Shown here one piece after another: positions 43,897 to 52,864 of a DNA stretch of 64,000 bases. The DNA comes from JAXMHQ01 sp046346665 (GTDB taxonomy: Bacteria > Verrucomicrobiota > Verrucomicrobiia > Limisphaerales > JAXMHQ01), in the NCBI GenBank assembly GCA_046346665.1, contig JAXMHQ010000026.1, positions 1-64,000 on the forward strand, in the 5' to 3' direction. A program made the translations under genes and the position numbers. Every line of letters begins with the position of its first letter. The stretch's first letter is position 1. A model generated the notes under the pieces. That model saw nothing but the letters and a program-made list of their open reading frames with translations. It was not told the origin of the DNA and did no database searches.

Positions 43897-46089
43897 TCAG
43901 GCGGCGCCGCCTTCGGCGAGGGCGGTGGGGGCGGGGGTGCCTTCCAGGCAGGCGCGGACCACTTCGGCGAGTTTCTGGGGATTGAACGGCTTTTGGAGGA
44001 AGTGATTTCCCTCGCCGATGACGGGGCCCGACTCCATTTCGGTCATGTCGGAATTGTATCCGCTCATGTAGATGATCTTCAGGTCGGGTTTTCGTTCGCG
44101 CAGTTGCTTCGCGAGATCCCAGCCTGAAACGCCGTCGGGCATGACGACGTCAGTGATGAGGAGGTCAATGGCGTCGAGCCCTTTTCGACATTCCTTGAGC
44201 GCCTCGGCGCCGGAGGTGGCGGTGCGGACTTTGTAGCCGTAGCGTTTGAGGGCGGTGCCGACGAGGCTGCGCACGGCGGTTTCGTCCTCGACGAGCAGGA
44301 TGGTTTCCTTGCCGCCCCGGACGGTTTGGCGTCCGGCGGCTGAGGCCTGGGCGCGTTGCTCGGGTTTTGCGGCGGGAAGGAAAACGCGGAACGTGGTGCC
44401 TTCGCCGAGCCGGCTTTCGACTTCGATCCAGCCTTCGTGTTGTTTCACGATGCCGTAGACGGTGGCGAGGCCGAGGCCGGTTCCTTTGCCGACTTCCTTG
44501 GTGGTGAAGAAGGGTTCAAACAGGTGGGGCAAATGTTCCTTGGCAATGCCCGAGCCGTTGTCGGCGACGCTCAGGCAAACGAACACCCCGGGGCGCGCGT
44601 CGGGATGCTGGCGGACATAGGCCTCGTCGATCGTCTGGGCGCGGGTGCTGAGGGTGAGCTGGCCGCCCTTGGGCATGGCGTCGCGGGCATTGACGGCGAG
44701 GTTCATGATGACCTGGTCGATCATGCTGCGGTCGGCGAAGATGGGCGGCAAATTGGCGGCGCAATGGGCGCGGAACCGGATGTGTTCGCCCAGCGTTCGC
44801 TCCAGCAGCTTGCTGACCGTGGTGACCATTTCGTTCACCGCCACCTCCTGCGGTTGCATCATTTGCTTGCGGCTGAACGCAAGGAGCTGGCGCGTGAGAT
44901 TCCCGGCCTTTTCGGCGGCCCCGAACACCTGGCGGAGCGATTCGGCCACGGGCTCGGAAAACTCCTCGGTGCTCAGCAGCATCTCGATGTAACCCTGGAT
45001 GACCATGAGCAGGTTGTTGAAATCGTGCGCGACGCCGCCCGCGAGCTGGCCGACGGATTCCATTTTCTGCGCCTGGCGCAATTGTTCCTGCAGCAGCCGC
45101 TGCTCGGTGATGTCCGTCCAGCAGCCGATCACTTCCACGGCCCGGCCGGTGACATCGTGGAGCAGCTTCCGGTCGTCGTGGATCCAGCGGGTCTGGCCGT
45201 CCTTGCGGCGGATGCGGTATTCGAGGCCCGACGCGCCGGTGGCCAGGAGGCTTTCCAGGCCGGCCGCCACGGCGGCGCGGTCGGCTTCGTCGACGTAATC
45301 CAGCGTCGGCGCCTGGCGATACCATTCCTCCACCTTGCCGCCCACAAGGCTCGCGTAGTTGTCGCTGATCCAGGCGGGGATAAGGGTGTCCTGTTCCAGT
45401 TTGAACGAGTAAAGAACGGCCGGGCTTTTGGCGAGGAAGTGGTTGAGTTTTTCCTGGGTGGCGCGGAGCACTTCGACGGTCCGCTGGTGCTCCCGGATCT
45501 CGATGTGAAGCTGGGCGTTGGCCTTCTGGATCTCGCGCGTCCGGTCGCCCACCATGCGCTCGAGGTTTTGGAATTCACCCTTGGACCGCTGCAGCAGCGT
45601 CCATTTCTCCGTCAGCGCGCTGGCGAGCTGCAACACTTCCACCGCGTCGAACGGCTTTTTCAAAATCACCAGCCGGTCCGTGCTGCCCAGCCGGTTCGTG
45701 ATCTCGTCCCACGAATAATCCGAATACGCCGTGCACAGCACGATCTGGATGTCCGGGTCCACCTCCCAGATCCGCGCCACGGTCTCGATGCCATCCCACC
45801 CGGGCGGCATGCGCACATCCACAAAAGCCATCGCGAAAGGTTTTCCCAGTCGCACGGCTTCGCGCACCGCCGAAAGTCCTTCCTCGCCCTGCGACATCAT
45901 GGTCAGGTCGAATTCAACCTTCCGACCCATCCCCGCCATGTCGCCGAACAGTTCCACGGTGGTTTCCGCCAACTCCCGGGCCGTCGAACTCTGGTAACCG
46001 AGGATTTTCTTGAAGTCGGCATGAATGGACGGGTTGTCGTCCACCACAAGGATGCGCTTGTTGGAATCGGTTGGCCCGATGGTCATCAT
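43897..46089 (-). CDS. Hybrid sensor histidine kinase (REC-PAS-HisKA-HATPase-REC)
   Basis: A 730-residue soluble-looking kinase starting at ATG 46089 (or 46086; an upstream GTG would lengthen it). Domains in order: receiver 1 (ILVVDDNPSIHADF, AFVDVRMPPGWDG); a PAS domain (about 220-345, FLAKSPAVLYSFKLEQ); HisKA with the phospho-His in GGVAHDFNNLLMVIQG; HATPase with NLAVNARDAMPKGG, DNGSGIAKEH and GTGLGLATVYGI; receiver 2 (ILLVEDETAVRSLV, LLITDVVMPDG). No transmembrane segment is evident. The N-terminal receiver suggests a phosphorelay input. Target unknown. Confidence 0.92.
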   Translation of the reverse strand: MMTIGPTDSNKRILVVDDNPSIHADFKKILGYQSSTARELAETTVELFGDMAGMGRKVEFDLTMMSQGEEGLSAVREAVRLGKPFAMAFVDVRMPPGWDGIETVARIWEVDPDIQIVLCTAYSDYSWDEITNRLGSTDRLVILKKPFDAVEVLQLASALTEKWTLLQRSKGEFQNLERMVGDRTREIQKANAQLHIEIREHQRTVEVLRATQEKLNHFLAKSPAVLYSFKLEQDTLIPAWISDNYASLVGGKVEEWYRQAPTLDYVDEADRAAVAAGLESLLATGASGLEYRIRRKDGQTRWIHDDRKLLHDVTGRAVEVIGCWTDITEQRLLQEQLRQAQKMESVGQLAGGVAHDFNNLLMVIQGYIEMLLSTEEFSEPVAESLRQVFGAAEKAGNLTRQLLAFSRKQMMQPQEVAVNEMVTTVSKLLERTLGEHIRFRAHCAANLPPIFADRSMIDQVIMNLAVNARDAMPKGGQLTLSTRAQTIDEAYVRQHPDARPGVFVCLSVADNGSGIAKEHLPHLFEPFFTTKEVGKGTGLGLATVYGIVKQHEGWIEVESRLGEGTTFRVFLPAAKPEQRAQASAAGRQTVRGGKETILLVEDETAVRSLVGTALKRYGYKVRTATSGAEALKECRKGLDAIDLLITDVVMPDGVSGWDLAKQLRERKPDLKIIYMSGYNSDMTEMESGPVIGEGNHFLQKPFNPQKLAEVVRACLEGTPAPTALAEGGAA

Positions 46090-46309
46090 GCGTTTATTGC
46101 TTCGAAATCCCGGGCTGAACACCAGCGTCCCTGAACGACGGTGCACAGGAGCCAGCCTACGCTGGCATCATTTCTTCCGCCAGCCCGGAATCTTTTGCAC
46201 AATTTGTCATCTCCGACATCGGCTAATGCCCGGCTTTCTTGAATGCTTTCGGAGTCGGCCCCATTCTGGTTGCCACTGCGCTGATCCCGGGCTATCAATC
46301 GGTTAACAC

Positions 46310-46792
46310 ATGCAAATCCGGACCGGCATTTTGACGGTATCCGACCGGGCATCTCGCGGGGAGTATCCCGATGCCGGGGGCCCGGCCCTCGCTTCCGCCG
46401 TGGCCGGCCTTGGCTGGGAGACCGCCGCAACTGCGCTGGTTCCGGATGACATTGCCGCGATCCAGGCGGCGGTCCGGCGGTTGATGGAATCGGGCTGCAA
46501 CCTGGTCCTGGCCACCGGCGGCACCGGGGTGGCGCCGCGCGACGTGACGCCGGAAGCATTGCTCGGGCTCGGCGGCCGCGAGCTGCCCGGGTTCGGCGAA
46601 GTCATGCGGCGCGAATCCATCAAAATCACCCCGCACGCCCTGCTTTCCCGCTGCCTCGCCGTCGCGGTCGGCCGCGCCCTGGTGATTTGTCTGCCCGGCA
46701 AACCTTCCGGCGCGGTGGAATGTCTCGGCTTTGTCAGCGCCGCCATTCCGCATGGGGTGGAACAATTGAACCATGCCGGCAACCACACCTGA
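46310..46792 (+). CDS. Molybdopterin adenylyltransferase (MogA/MoaB family)
   Basis: 160 residues with the molybdopterin-binding fold: GILTVSDRASRGEYPDAGGP at the start, LVLATGGTGVAPRDVTPEAL and PGFGEVMRRESIKITPHALL, and IVICLPGKPSGAVECL-like LVICLPGKPSGAVECLGF. Mog adenylates molybdopterin before molybdenum insertion. It could be MogA or MoaB; no separate moeA is in the window. moaC is 2.5 kb upstream on the same strand. It is divergent from the hybrid kinase and 9 bases from the PilT-like gene. Confidence 0.85.
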   Translation: MQIRTGILTVSDRASRGEYPDAGGPALASAVAGLGWETAATALVPDDIAAIQAAVRRLMESGCNLVLATGGTGVAPRDVTPEALLGLGGRELPGFGEVMRRESIKITPHALLSRCLAVAVGRALVICLPGKPSGAVECLGFVSAAIPHGVEQLNHAGNHT

Positions 46793-46801
46793 ATCGATCC
46801 C

Positions 46802-47971
46802 ATGAACCTGGAATCCATCGTGGCCTCCGCCCGCCGCCAGGGCGCCAGTGATCTGCACCTGGAACCCGGCCTGCCGCCCGCCGTGCGCATCCGCGGTGCG
46901 CTGCACCTCTCCGGTGACCCGGTGGACGCTCGTGTCTTGATCGAATTCGCGCGCGCGCTGCTTGGCGAGGCGCACTGGCCGGAATTCCTGGCGCGGCGTT
47001 CCGCCGACCTTTCCCGCACCCTCGAGGGCGTCCGTTGCCGGATCAATATTCTCCAATCCAGCCGCGGCATCGGTTTCGCCATCCGTTTGCTGTCGCCATT
47101 CCAGGCGACCCTTGAAAAGTTGAATCTTCATCCGGACCTGAAAAAACTCGTCACCCAGTCGCACGGCCTGATTCTCGTTTGCGGACCGACCGGTTCCGGA
47201 AAGTCCTCCACGCTCGCCGCCCTGATCCAGGAGATCAATCTCGCCGAAGCCCGGCACATCGTGACCATCGAATCGCCGGTCGAATACACCTTCCGCTCCC
47301 GGCGCGCGTTCATCCGCCAGCGGGAGGTCGGGCGCGACACGCCGGGATTCGAGCAGGCGCTGCTGGACGCCTTGCGCGAGGATCCGGACGTGCTGATGGT
47401 GGGGGAGATGCGCGACCCGGAGACGATACGCCTCACCCTGAACGCCTCGGAGACGGGGCACCTGGTGCTGAGCACGGTGCATTCATCCACCTGCGCCGAA
47501 GCGCTGCAGCGCATCGCCGCGGCGTTCCCCTCCGAACTCCAGTCCAGCGTCTGCGCCCAGATGGCCGATTGCCTGCTCGCCGTGATTTCCCAGCGGCTGG
47601 TCTACCGGCCCGAGTTGAAAATTCGCGTGCCGGAATGCGAAATCCTCGTTGCCACTCACGCGGTGAAAAACTTCATCCGCAACCGCGACTTTTTCAAAAT
47701 CATCTCCGCCATCGAAACCGGGGCCGACCACGGGATGTGGAGTTTTCCGCGCTACCGGGCCTGGCTGGACGGCCGGAAGAAATGGTTCGTCCCGGGCGAT
47801 CAGCCGGAGGCGCCTGAAAGCGATCCGGCGGATTCCACGGCCCCAGCCGCTTCGCTGCCGGCGCTGGTGCCCGCCCCGAAACCGGCAAAGACCCATTCGA
47901 AAACAGGCGGGCGCATTGAGATCGAACCGTCGGAAGGCGGGTTCGAGGATATCCTGCGCAAACTGGAGTAG
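46802..47971 (+). CDS. PilT/PilB-like secretion ATPase
   Basis: A 389-residue ATPase of the type IV pilus retraction (PilT) class. It has SARRQGASDLHLEPGLPPAV-type ASDLHLEPGLPPAVRIRGAL, Walker A GPTGSGKSSTLAALIQEI, the Asp box HIVTIESPVEYTF, Walker B DVLMVGEMRDPETIRLTLNA and the His box GHLVLSTVHSSTC. The C-terminal ~70 residues are a proline- and alanine-rich tail. A twitching-motility or pilus-retraction role is likely but no pilin genes are near. It overlaps nothing and starts 9 bases after mog. Confidence 0.85.
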   Translation: MNLESIVASARRQGASDLHLEPGLPPAVRIRGALHLSGDPVDARVLIEFARALLGEAHWPEFLARRSADLSRTLEGVRCRINILQSSRGIGFAIRLLSPFQATLEKLNLHPDLKKLVTQSHGLILVCGPTGSGKSSTLAALIQEINLAEARHIVTIESPVEYTFRSRRAFIRQREVGRDTPGFEQALLDALREDPDVLMVGEMRDPETIRLTLNASETGHLVLSTVHSSTCAEALQRIAAAFPSELQSSVCAQMADCLLAVISQRLVYRPELKIRVPECEILVATHAVKNFIRNRDFFKIISAIETGADHGMWSFPRYRAWLDGRKKWFVPGDQPEAPESDPADSTAPAASLPALVPAPKPAKTHSKTGGRIEIEPSEGGFEDILRKLE

Positions 47972-47975
47972 TGCC

Positions 47976-48419
47976 ATGAGCGAGTTTTGCTTCCGTCGAA
48001 GATGGAGTCTCGTGACCTCGACTTCTACAGTGAACGGGGTGGCGGCCCTGGTGTTGGCGGCGGTGATGATTGCTGCGGGTGCCGGGTGCGTGACGAAATC
48101 GAAGGCTCGCGAGGAGGCGCAGGCGCAGGCGCGGCTGGCCTACATCGCGGGCCAGCAGGACGCGTTTATGCAGATGCGCCGGGAATCGAACGGCCCGACG
48201 GTGCTGTTCAACGGTCCGGTGAACGCGCACCTCGTCAAGTGGACCGCGGGCCTCGGCCTTGCCCGGGGAATTGTCGAGGCGGGCTACAACGCCCCCGCGG
48301 CGCCGCGCGTCATCGTGGTGCAGCGCGGCAACCAGCGGATCGAGATTGATCCTTCCAAGTTGTTAGGCGGCGAGGATGTTCCCCTGGAGCCCGGCGATAT
48401 CGTCGAGCTGCGGCCGTAA
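47976..48419 (+). CDS. Predicted lipoprotein of unknown function
   Basis: About 147 residues. A hydrophobic leader (NGVAALVLAAVMIAAGAGC) ends in a lipobox-like GAGC. The mature part is mostly helical (REEAQAQARLAYIAGQQDAF). The C-terminal VLEPGDIVELRP-like tail (GEDVPLEPGDIVELRP) resembles the end of SLBB domains in export proteins. Part of the N-terminal leader is encoded by a repeat word (GAGTCTCGTGACCTCGACTT) that recurs at about 58980, so the true start could be GTG 48030. It follows the PilT-like gene by 4 bases. Confidence 0.6.
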   Translation: MSEFCFRRRWSLVTSTSTVNGVAALVLAAVMIAAGAGCVTKSKAREEAQAQARLAYIAGQQDAFMQMRRESNGPTVLFNGPVNAHLVKWTAGLGLARGIVEAGYNAPAAPRVIVVQRGNQRIEIDPSKLLGGEDVPLEPGDIVELRP

Positions 48420-48421
48420 CA

Positions 48422-48485
48422 GGGAGGGCCGGCGTCCCCGCCGGCCCGGGCCTTGGATGGGGACGCCGGGGACGGCGTCCCTCCC
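48422..48485. repeat. GGGAGGGCCGGCGTCCCC inverted repeat
   Basis: Same element as 40644-40712, 2 bases after the lipoprotein stop. The ends GGGAGGGCCGGCGTCCCC and GGGGACGGCGTCCCTCCC form the arms. It lies between convergent genes. Confidence 0.8.
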
Positions 48486-48493
48486 GCGACGAA

Positions 48494-50761
48494 TTACGCG
48501 CTCAGAATGCCGCCGCTGCTGGCGTTGGTGACGAGCTTCCGGTAGCGGGCCAGCCAGCCGGTGTGTTCGCGCACCACGGGCTTCCAGCTTTTACGCCGCT
48601 CGGCCAGTTCGGATTCCGGCACCAGGATGTCCATTTTCCGGTTTGGAAAATCGATCCGGATCCGGTCGCCGGGATGGAGCAGTCCGATGGGGCCGCCCTC
48701 GGCGGCTTCGGGAGAGACGTGGCCGATGCAGGCGCCGGCCGTGCCGCCGCTGAACCGTCCGTCGGTGATCAGGGCGCACTTGTCGCCGAGCCCCATGCCG
48801 ACGATGTAACTGGTCGGGGACAGCATTTCCTGCATGCCGGGGCCGCCGCGAGGGCCTTCGTTCCGAATGATCACCACGTCGCCGGCCTTCACCTTGCCGT
48901 CGAGAATGCCGGCGCAGGCGTCGTCCTGGCTTTCAAAAATGACGCAGGGCCCTTCGAACACGAATCCCGGGCCGCAGTTCTTTTTGAACTGCTCGCTGAT
49001 GCCGGCCGTCTTTACGACGCTGCCTTCGGGCGCAAGCTGGCCGTAAAGGATCGACAGGCCGCCGTCGGCCGAGTAGGCGGTGTCCTTCGTGCGGATGCAA
49101 TCCTGCGCGTTGAACAGGAACGACGAGTCGTAAGGCATGAGCCCGGCCGATTTCGCGCGGGCGAGGTGTTTGGGGTCGGTGTCGAATTCCGCGCGCTGGA
49201 TGGTCCAGTTGCGAAGGCGCTTCACGCGCAGCATGGCGTGCGGGGTGCGGGTGCCGCTCTTTTCGTACTTCCAGAGGAGCAGGACGGGTTCCTCGCGGTA
49301 TTCGCCGAGCTCGGCCCGCACGAGTCCGCGGGATTCCTCGGCCTGTTGCTGGATGGCGGCGCGCAACGCGTCGCGGCCCTTCAGCACGGCGCCCCCGGGC
49401 ATTTTGACGGAAACTTTCGCATCGAACAACGCGAGTTGGGCTTCAATGTCGCCCACGTTCCAGGCCGCGGCATCGCGCCACAGCGTGATCGCCACAGGGT
49501 CGCCGGGATAAAAGATCATCGGCTTCGGTGCAAGATTGCCCGAGGCGGTGCGGGCCGCCGATCCCATTTTGTCGTTCGGATCCACCACGAGCGCCGAGGC
49601 GCCCGAGACGCGGGCCGCGCGTGCCCAATCGGTGCATTTCGGCGAGCGCAGGTCCCATTCGTCGATATTGTCGCCGATGGTTTTGCCGGTGACGGTGATG
49701 CAGCCGCTGTTCAGCGCGCCCATGCGCTTGAGTTCGCCCAGGATGGTGTGGATGCCGCCCGCGCGGTGCACGTCCTGGACGTGGTAATCCGAGGAGGGCG
49801 ACACTTTGCAGATGCAGGGGATGCGGCGGGAGATGGCGTCGATGCGCGCGATGTCGTACTGGATGCCGGCTTCGCGGGCGATGGCGAGGGTATGCAGGAT
49901 CGTGTTGGTGGATCCGCCCATGGCGACGTCGAGCATCAGGGCGTTGTCGAATGCCTCGATCGTGGCGATGTCGCGCGGCTTGATGTCGCGCGAGACGAGT
50001 TCGATGATGGCGCGCGCGGCGCGGTCGTAGAGGGCTTCGCGTTCCTTGGACACGGCGAGCACGGTGCCGTTGCCGGGCAGGGCGATGCCGAGGGCTTCGC
50101 AGAGGCAGTTCATGGAATTGGCGGTGAACATGCCGGAGCAGGAGCCGCAGGTGGGGCAGGCGCTCTGCTCGAGTTTCTTGAGCTGATCCTCGGTGATCTT
50201 GCCCGTCTTCAGTTCGCCGACGCCTTTGAACACGGAGATCAGGTCCGACTTCCCGGCCGCGGGCTGCAGGTGCGCCGCGAGTTCGTCGTGCGCGGCTTTT
50301 TTCTCCGTGATGCCGGCCGCCATGGGGCCGCCGCTGACGAACACCGTAGGGATGTTGCATCGCATCGTCGCCATCAGCATGCCGGGAACGATCTTGTCGC
50401 AGTTGGGAATGCAGATCATCCCGTCGAAGCAATGCGCCTTGAGCATGGTCTCGACGCAATCCGCGATCAATTCGCGCGAGGGCAGGGAAAAGAGCATGCC
50501 GGAATGGCCCATGGCGATGCCGTCGTCGACGCCGATGGTGTTGAAAATGAACGGCACGCCGCCGGCCGCGCGGACCAGTCGTTTCACCAGCATGCCGACT
50601 TCGTTCAGGTGGGCATGGCCGGGAATGCAATCCGTGTAGGAATTGGCGATGGCGATGAACGGCTTGTCCCAGTCGGACTCGGATTCGATGGAGCCGGTGG
50701 CGCGGAGCAGCGAGCGGTGGGGTGCGCGCTCAATACCCTTTTTGACGATGTCGGAACGCAT
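48494..50761 (-). CDS. ilvD: Dihydroxy-acid dehydratase with internal NTF2-like insertion
   Basis: 755 residues, against about 560-620 for usual IlvD. The N-terminal catalytic half has FDGMICIPNCDKIVPGMLMA, CPTCGSCSGMFTANSMNCL and DVAMGGSTNTILHTLAIA. The C-terminal half (from about residue 554) has SADGGLSILYGQLAPEGSVV, RNEGPRGGPGMQEML and ALITDGRFSGGTAGACIGHV. Between about residues 385 and 553 lies an extra ~170-residue stretch absent from standard IlvD. Its core (422-527; WRDAAAWNVGDIEAQLALFD, VKMPGGAVLKGRDALRAAI) looks like an NTF2/SnoaL-fold domain. The enzyme dehydrates dihydroxyacids in branched-chain amino acid synthesis. Confidence 0.93.
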   Translation of the reverse strand: MRSDIVKKGIERAPHRSLLRATGSIESESDWDKPFIAIANSYTDCIPGHAHLNEVGMLVKRLVRAAGGVPFIFNTIGVDDGIAMGHSGMLFSLPSRELIADCVETMLKAHCFDGMICIPNCDKIVPGMLMATMRCNIPTVFVSGGPMAAGITEKKAAHDELAAHLQPAAGKSDLISVFKGVGELKTGKITEDQLKKLEQSACPTCGSCSGMFTANSMNCLCEALGIALPGNGTVLAVSKEREALYDRAARAIIELVSRDIKPRDIATIEAFDNALMLDVAMGGSTNTILHTLAIAREAGIQYDIARIDAISRRIPCICKVSPSSDYHVQDVHRAGGIHTILGELKRMGALNSGCITVTGKTIGDNIDEWDLRSPKCTDWARAARVSGASALVVDPNDKMGSAARTASGNLAPKPMIFYPGDPVAITLWRDAAAWNVGDIEAQLALFDAKVSVKMPGGAVLKGRDALRAAIQQQAEESRGLVRAELGEYREEPVLLLWKYEKSGTRTPHAMLRVKRLRNWTIQRAEFDTDPKHLARAKSAGLMPYDSSFLFNAQDCIRTKDTAYSADGGLSILYGQLAPEGSVVKTAGISEQFKKNCGPGFVFEGPCVIFESQDDACAGILDGKVKAGDVVIIRNEGPRGGPGMQEMLSPTSYIVGMGLGDKCALITDGRFSGGTAGACIGHVSPEAAEGGPIGLLHPGDRIRIDFPNRKMDILVPESELAERRKSWKPVVREHTGWLARYRKLVTNASSGGILSA

Positions 50762-50849
50762 AATTTGTAACTGTAAAAAGTGTGTTGAACTAGGTTAGCA
50801 GGCGCCGCCGGGCTTGTCACGCGGGGGAATTGGCGGCGAACCAGGCCGC

Positions 50850-50919
50850 GTAGCCGCGATCGTCAGATCGCGGGCCAGGGACCGGGAGAGAATCTCCGCG
50901 ATCGGACGAGCGCGGCTAC
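50850..50919. repeat. GTAGCCGC/GCGGCTAC composite palindrome
   Basis: Ends GTAGCCGCGATCGTCAGATC on the left and CGCGGCTAC on the right, with the left part palindromic (CGATCGTCAGATCG). Its right end supplies the stop codon (TAG read on the minus strand) of thiE. Confidence 0.8.
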
Positions 50920-51560
50920 GGAGGGGGGAGCCGACGCCGGAACTCGCGGCACGCGGCGGCGACGTCGTCAGCATTGAGGATGGCTGAGACGACGCAAATG
51001 CGGGTGGCGCCGGCGGCGAGGACGTCGTCGAGATTGGACAGATTGATGCCGCCGATGGCGAACCAGGGAATGCGGACGTTTGCGGCGGCCCAGCGCACGT
51101 AATCCAGCGTGACCGGCCGGGCGGTGGGCTTGGTGCCGGTGGCGTAGACCGGGCCGATGGCGATGTAATCCGCGCCGGCTTCCACGGCGCGCGCCGCCTG
51201 GGCAGGCGCGTGGGTGCTCAGGCCCATTTCCGGGGGCGATCCCGGCTGTCGGACCTGGTCGACGCGCGTGTGGCCGGCGTCGAAGAAGTCCTCCTGGCCG
51301 AGATGGCAGCAGTCGGCTCCGAGGCTTTCGGCGATGGCGAGGTGATCGTTGATGACCAATCGGACGCCGGCGGCGCGGGTGACGGGCAGCACGGCTGCCG
51401 CCAGCCGGCGGATTTCCGGTTCGGGAGAATTCTTGGCGCGCAGTTGCACCAGGTCGGCCCCGCCTTCACACAACGCCGCGGCCAGCCCGGCCGGGTCGCG
51501 ACCGCGCAGGTAGGCCGTGTCGACAAACGCATACAGGCGGCAGGCATCCAGCGGTTTCAT
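50916..51560 (-). CDS. thiE: Thiamine-phosphate synthase
   Basis: A 214-residue TIM-barrel enzyme joining the pyrimidine (HMP-PP) and thiazole phosphates. Family stretches are ADLVQLRAKN, LVINDHLAIAESLGAD, HLGQEDF, YIAIGPVYATGTKP and IPWFAIGGINLSNLDDVLA. Start ATG 51560 (MKPLDACRLYAFVD). The stop codon is provided by the flanking palindromic element. The thiazole synthase gene thiG is 9 kb away. Confidence 0.92.
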   Translation of the reverse strand: MKPLDACRLYAFVDTAYLRGRDPAGLAAALCEGGADLVQLRAKNSPEPEIRRLAAAVLPVTRAAGVRLVINDHLAIAESLGADCCHLGQEDFFDAGHTRVDQVRQPGSPPEMGLSTHAPAQAARAVEAGADYIAIGPVYATGTKPTARPVTLDYVRWAAANVRIPWFAIGGINLSNLDDVLAAGATRICVVSAILNADDVAAACREFRRRLPPP

Positions 51561-51585
51561 CGGGGCGAGTGTAAAGGAAAAGGGT

Positions 51586-52566
51586 TCACCATCCAAGCCG
51601 CTGGACCAGCCAGAACAGGAGCGGGACGGTGCCGAGGCTGAAGAGTGTGCTGTAGAAAATTCCCTGGGCGGACAGCGCGGCGTCGCCGCCGAAGCGTTCG
51701 GCCATGACGCTGCAACTGATGGCGACGGGCATGGCGCCGATGAGGTAGGTGATCATGCGCAACTGTTCCGGCAGGGGGAAACCGAGTTTGGCGGCGAGAA
51801 CCACGAGGAGGATGAGCCCGAGGGGAGCGACAACCAGGCGGCCGAGCAAGACGCCCCAGAGCGGGCGGGAAAGCCGGTGCAGGTGGAGGTTGAGTTCGCC
51901 CAGTTGGGCGCCGATGGCGAGGAGGGACAGTGGGATGGTGAGGGAGCCGATGACGGCGAGGGCCTGGACCAGGGCGACGGCGGGCCAGGCGGCGGCGGGG
52001 AGGCTGGCGCCGGATTCGAGCTGGCGGGAGGCGGGGATGAGCAGGGCGGCGGCGATGCCGAGGGCGGTTGCCCACAGGCCGGTGTTGCGCAGCAATTGGC
52101 CGCCGGACTGGCGGAGCGCACCGTGCAGGATCCAGACGCCGAACGACCAGAGAACAAGCTGCGCGCCGGCGTTGGCGAGCAGGACGGTGCGGACGCCGTC
52201 CTCGCCGTAGAGCGCCTCCGCGATGGGCAGGGGCAGAAAGACCCAGTTCGGGATGGCGACGAGGAAGACGAACGTGCGACGCTGGCTGCCCGGGCAAAAA
52301 AACGGCGCGAGCAGGCATCCGGCCATCCAGGCCAGCCCGATGATGCCGCCGCAGAGCAGGGGACTGGCCCAGCCTTGTTTCAGGGCGGGCAGGTCCACCG
52401 TGCGGAGCATCTGGGTGAACACGAGGGCGGGAAACGCCACCTCCACCACCAGCCGGCTGATGACCCCGGTCAATTCGGCCGCGAGAAATCCACGCCGACG
52501 CGCCAGCCATCCGAGGAGGATGACCAGGAACATGCCGGCGATTTTGACGAGAACAATGCGTGTCAT
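51586..52566 (-). CDS. AEC (auxin efflux carrier) family transporter
   Basis: 326 residues, about ten membrane helices in two bundles separated by a central charged region. Family features are ISRLVVEVAFPALVF with the conserved Pro and the C-terminal TYLIGAMPVAISCSVMAERF. Members export organic acids or similar anions. The substrate is unknown. The gene is upstream of thiE on the same strand with a 25-base gap, so the two may be co-transcribed; a thiamin-precursor role is only speculation. Confidence 0.85.
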   Translation of the reverse strand: MTRIVLVKIAGMFLVILLGWLARRRGFLAAELTGVISRLVVEVAFPALVFTQMLRTVDLPALKQGWASPLLCGGIIGLAWMAGCLLAPFFCPGSQRRTFVFLVAIPNWVFLPLPIAEALYGEDGVRTVLLANAGAQLVLWSFGVWILHGALRQSGGQLLRNTGLWATALGIAAALLIPASRQLESGASLPAAAWPAVALVQALAVIGSLTIPLSLLAIGAQLGELNLHLHRLSRPLWGVLLGRLVVAPLGLILLVVLAAKLGFPLPEQLRMITYLIGAMPVAISCSVMAERFGGDAALSAQGIFYSTLFSLGTVPLLFWLVQRLGW

Positions 52567-52623
52567 GATGCAGCCAGCGCGAGTCCGGCCTGCAGCGGGA
52601 GTCTAGGGCAGGCGTCAAGAGGT

Positions 52624-52720
52624 AAGGCAGAAGGCAGAATGTAGAATGCAGAAAACCAATTAAAGGGGATCGGAACGAACCGCCAGGATTTCCGCATTCT
52701 GCCTTCTGCCATCTGCCTTT
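52624..52720. repeat. Hairpin of AGGCAGA words
   Basis: The left arm is tandem AAGGCAGAAGGCAGAATGTA with GAATGCAGAA. The right arm (52690-52720) is the complement (TTCTGCCTTCTGCCATCTGC). The AEC gene lies on one side and the bactofilin gene on the other, in a 298-base gene-free gap. Confidence 0.8.
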
Positions 52721-52864
52721 CCCCTCTGCTGGCACAGTTCGTGCCCCGGGAGGCTGTATTCGAACAACCGGGTGAAGTCTTGGCTGCATCCTGCAAATTG
52801 CGAGTGGATCTCTTGCAGGATGCGACCTGCGACCGGGTGTTCAACCAAACCAAACTCGATCCTT

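Noticed and set aside
48563..50770. 735-codon plus-strand open frame
   Set aside because: Antisense to ilvD with no recognisable domain.
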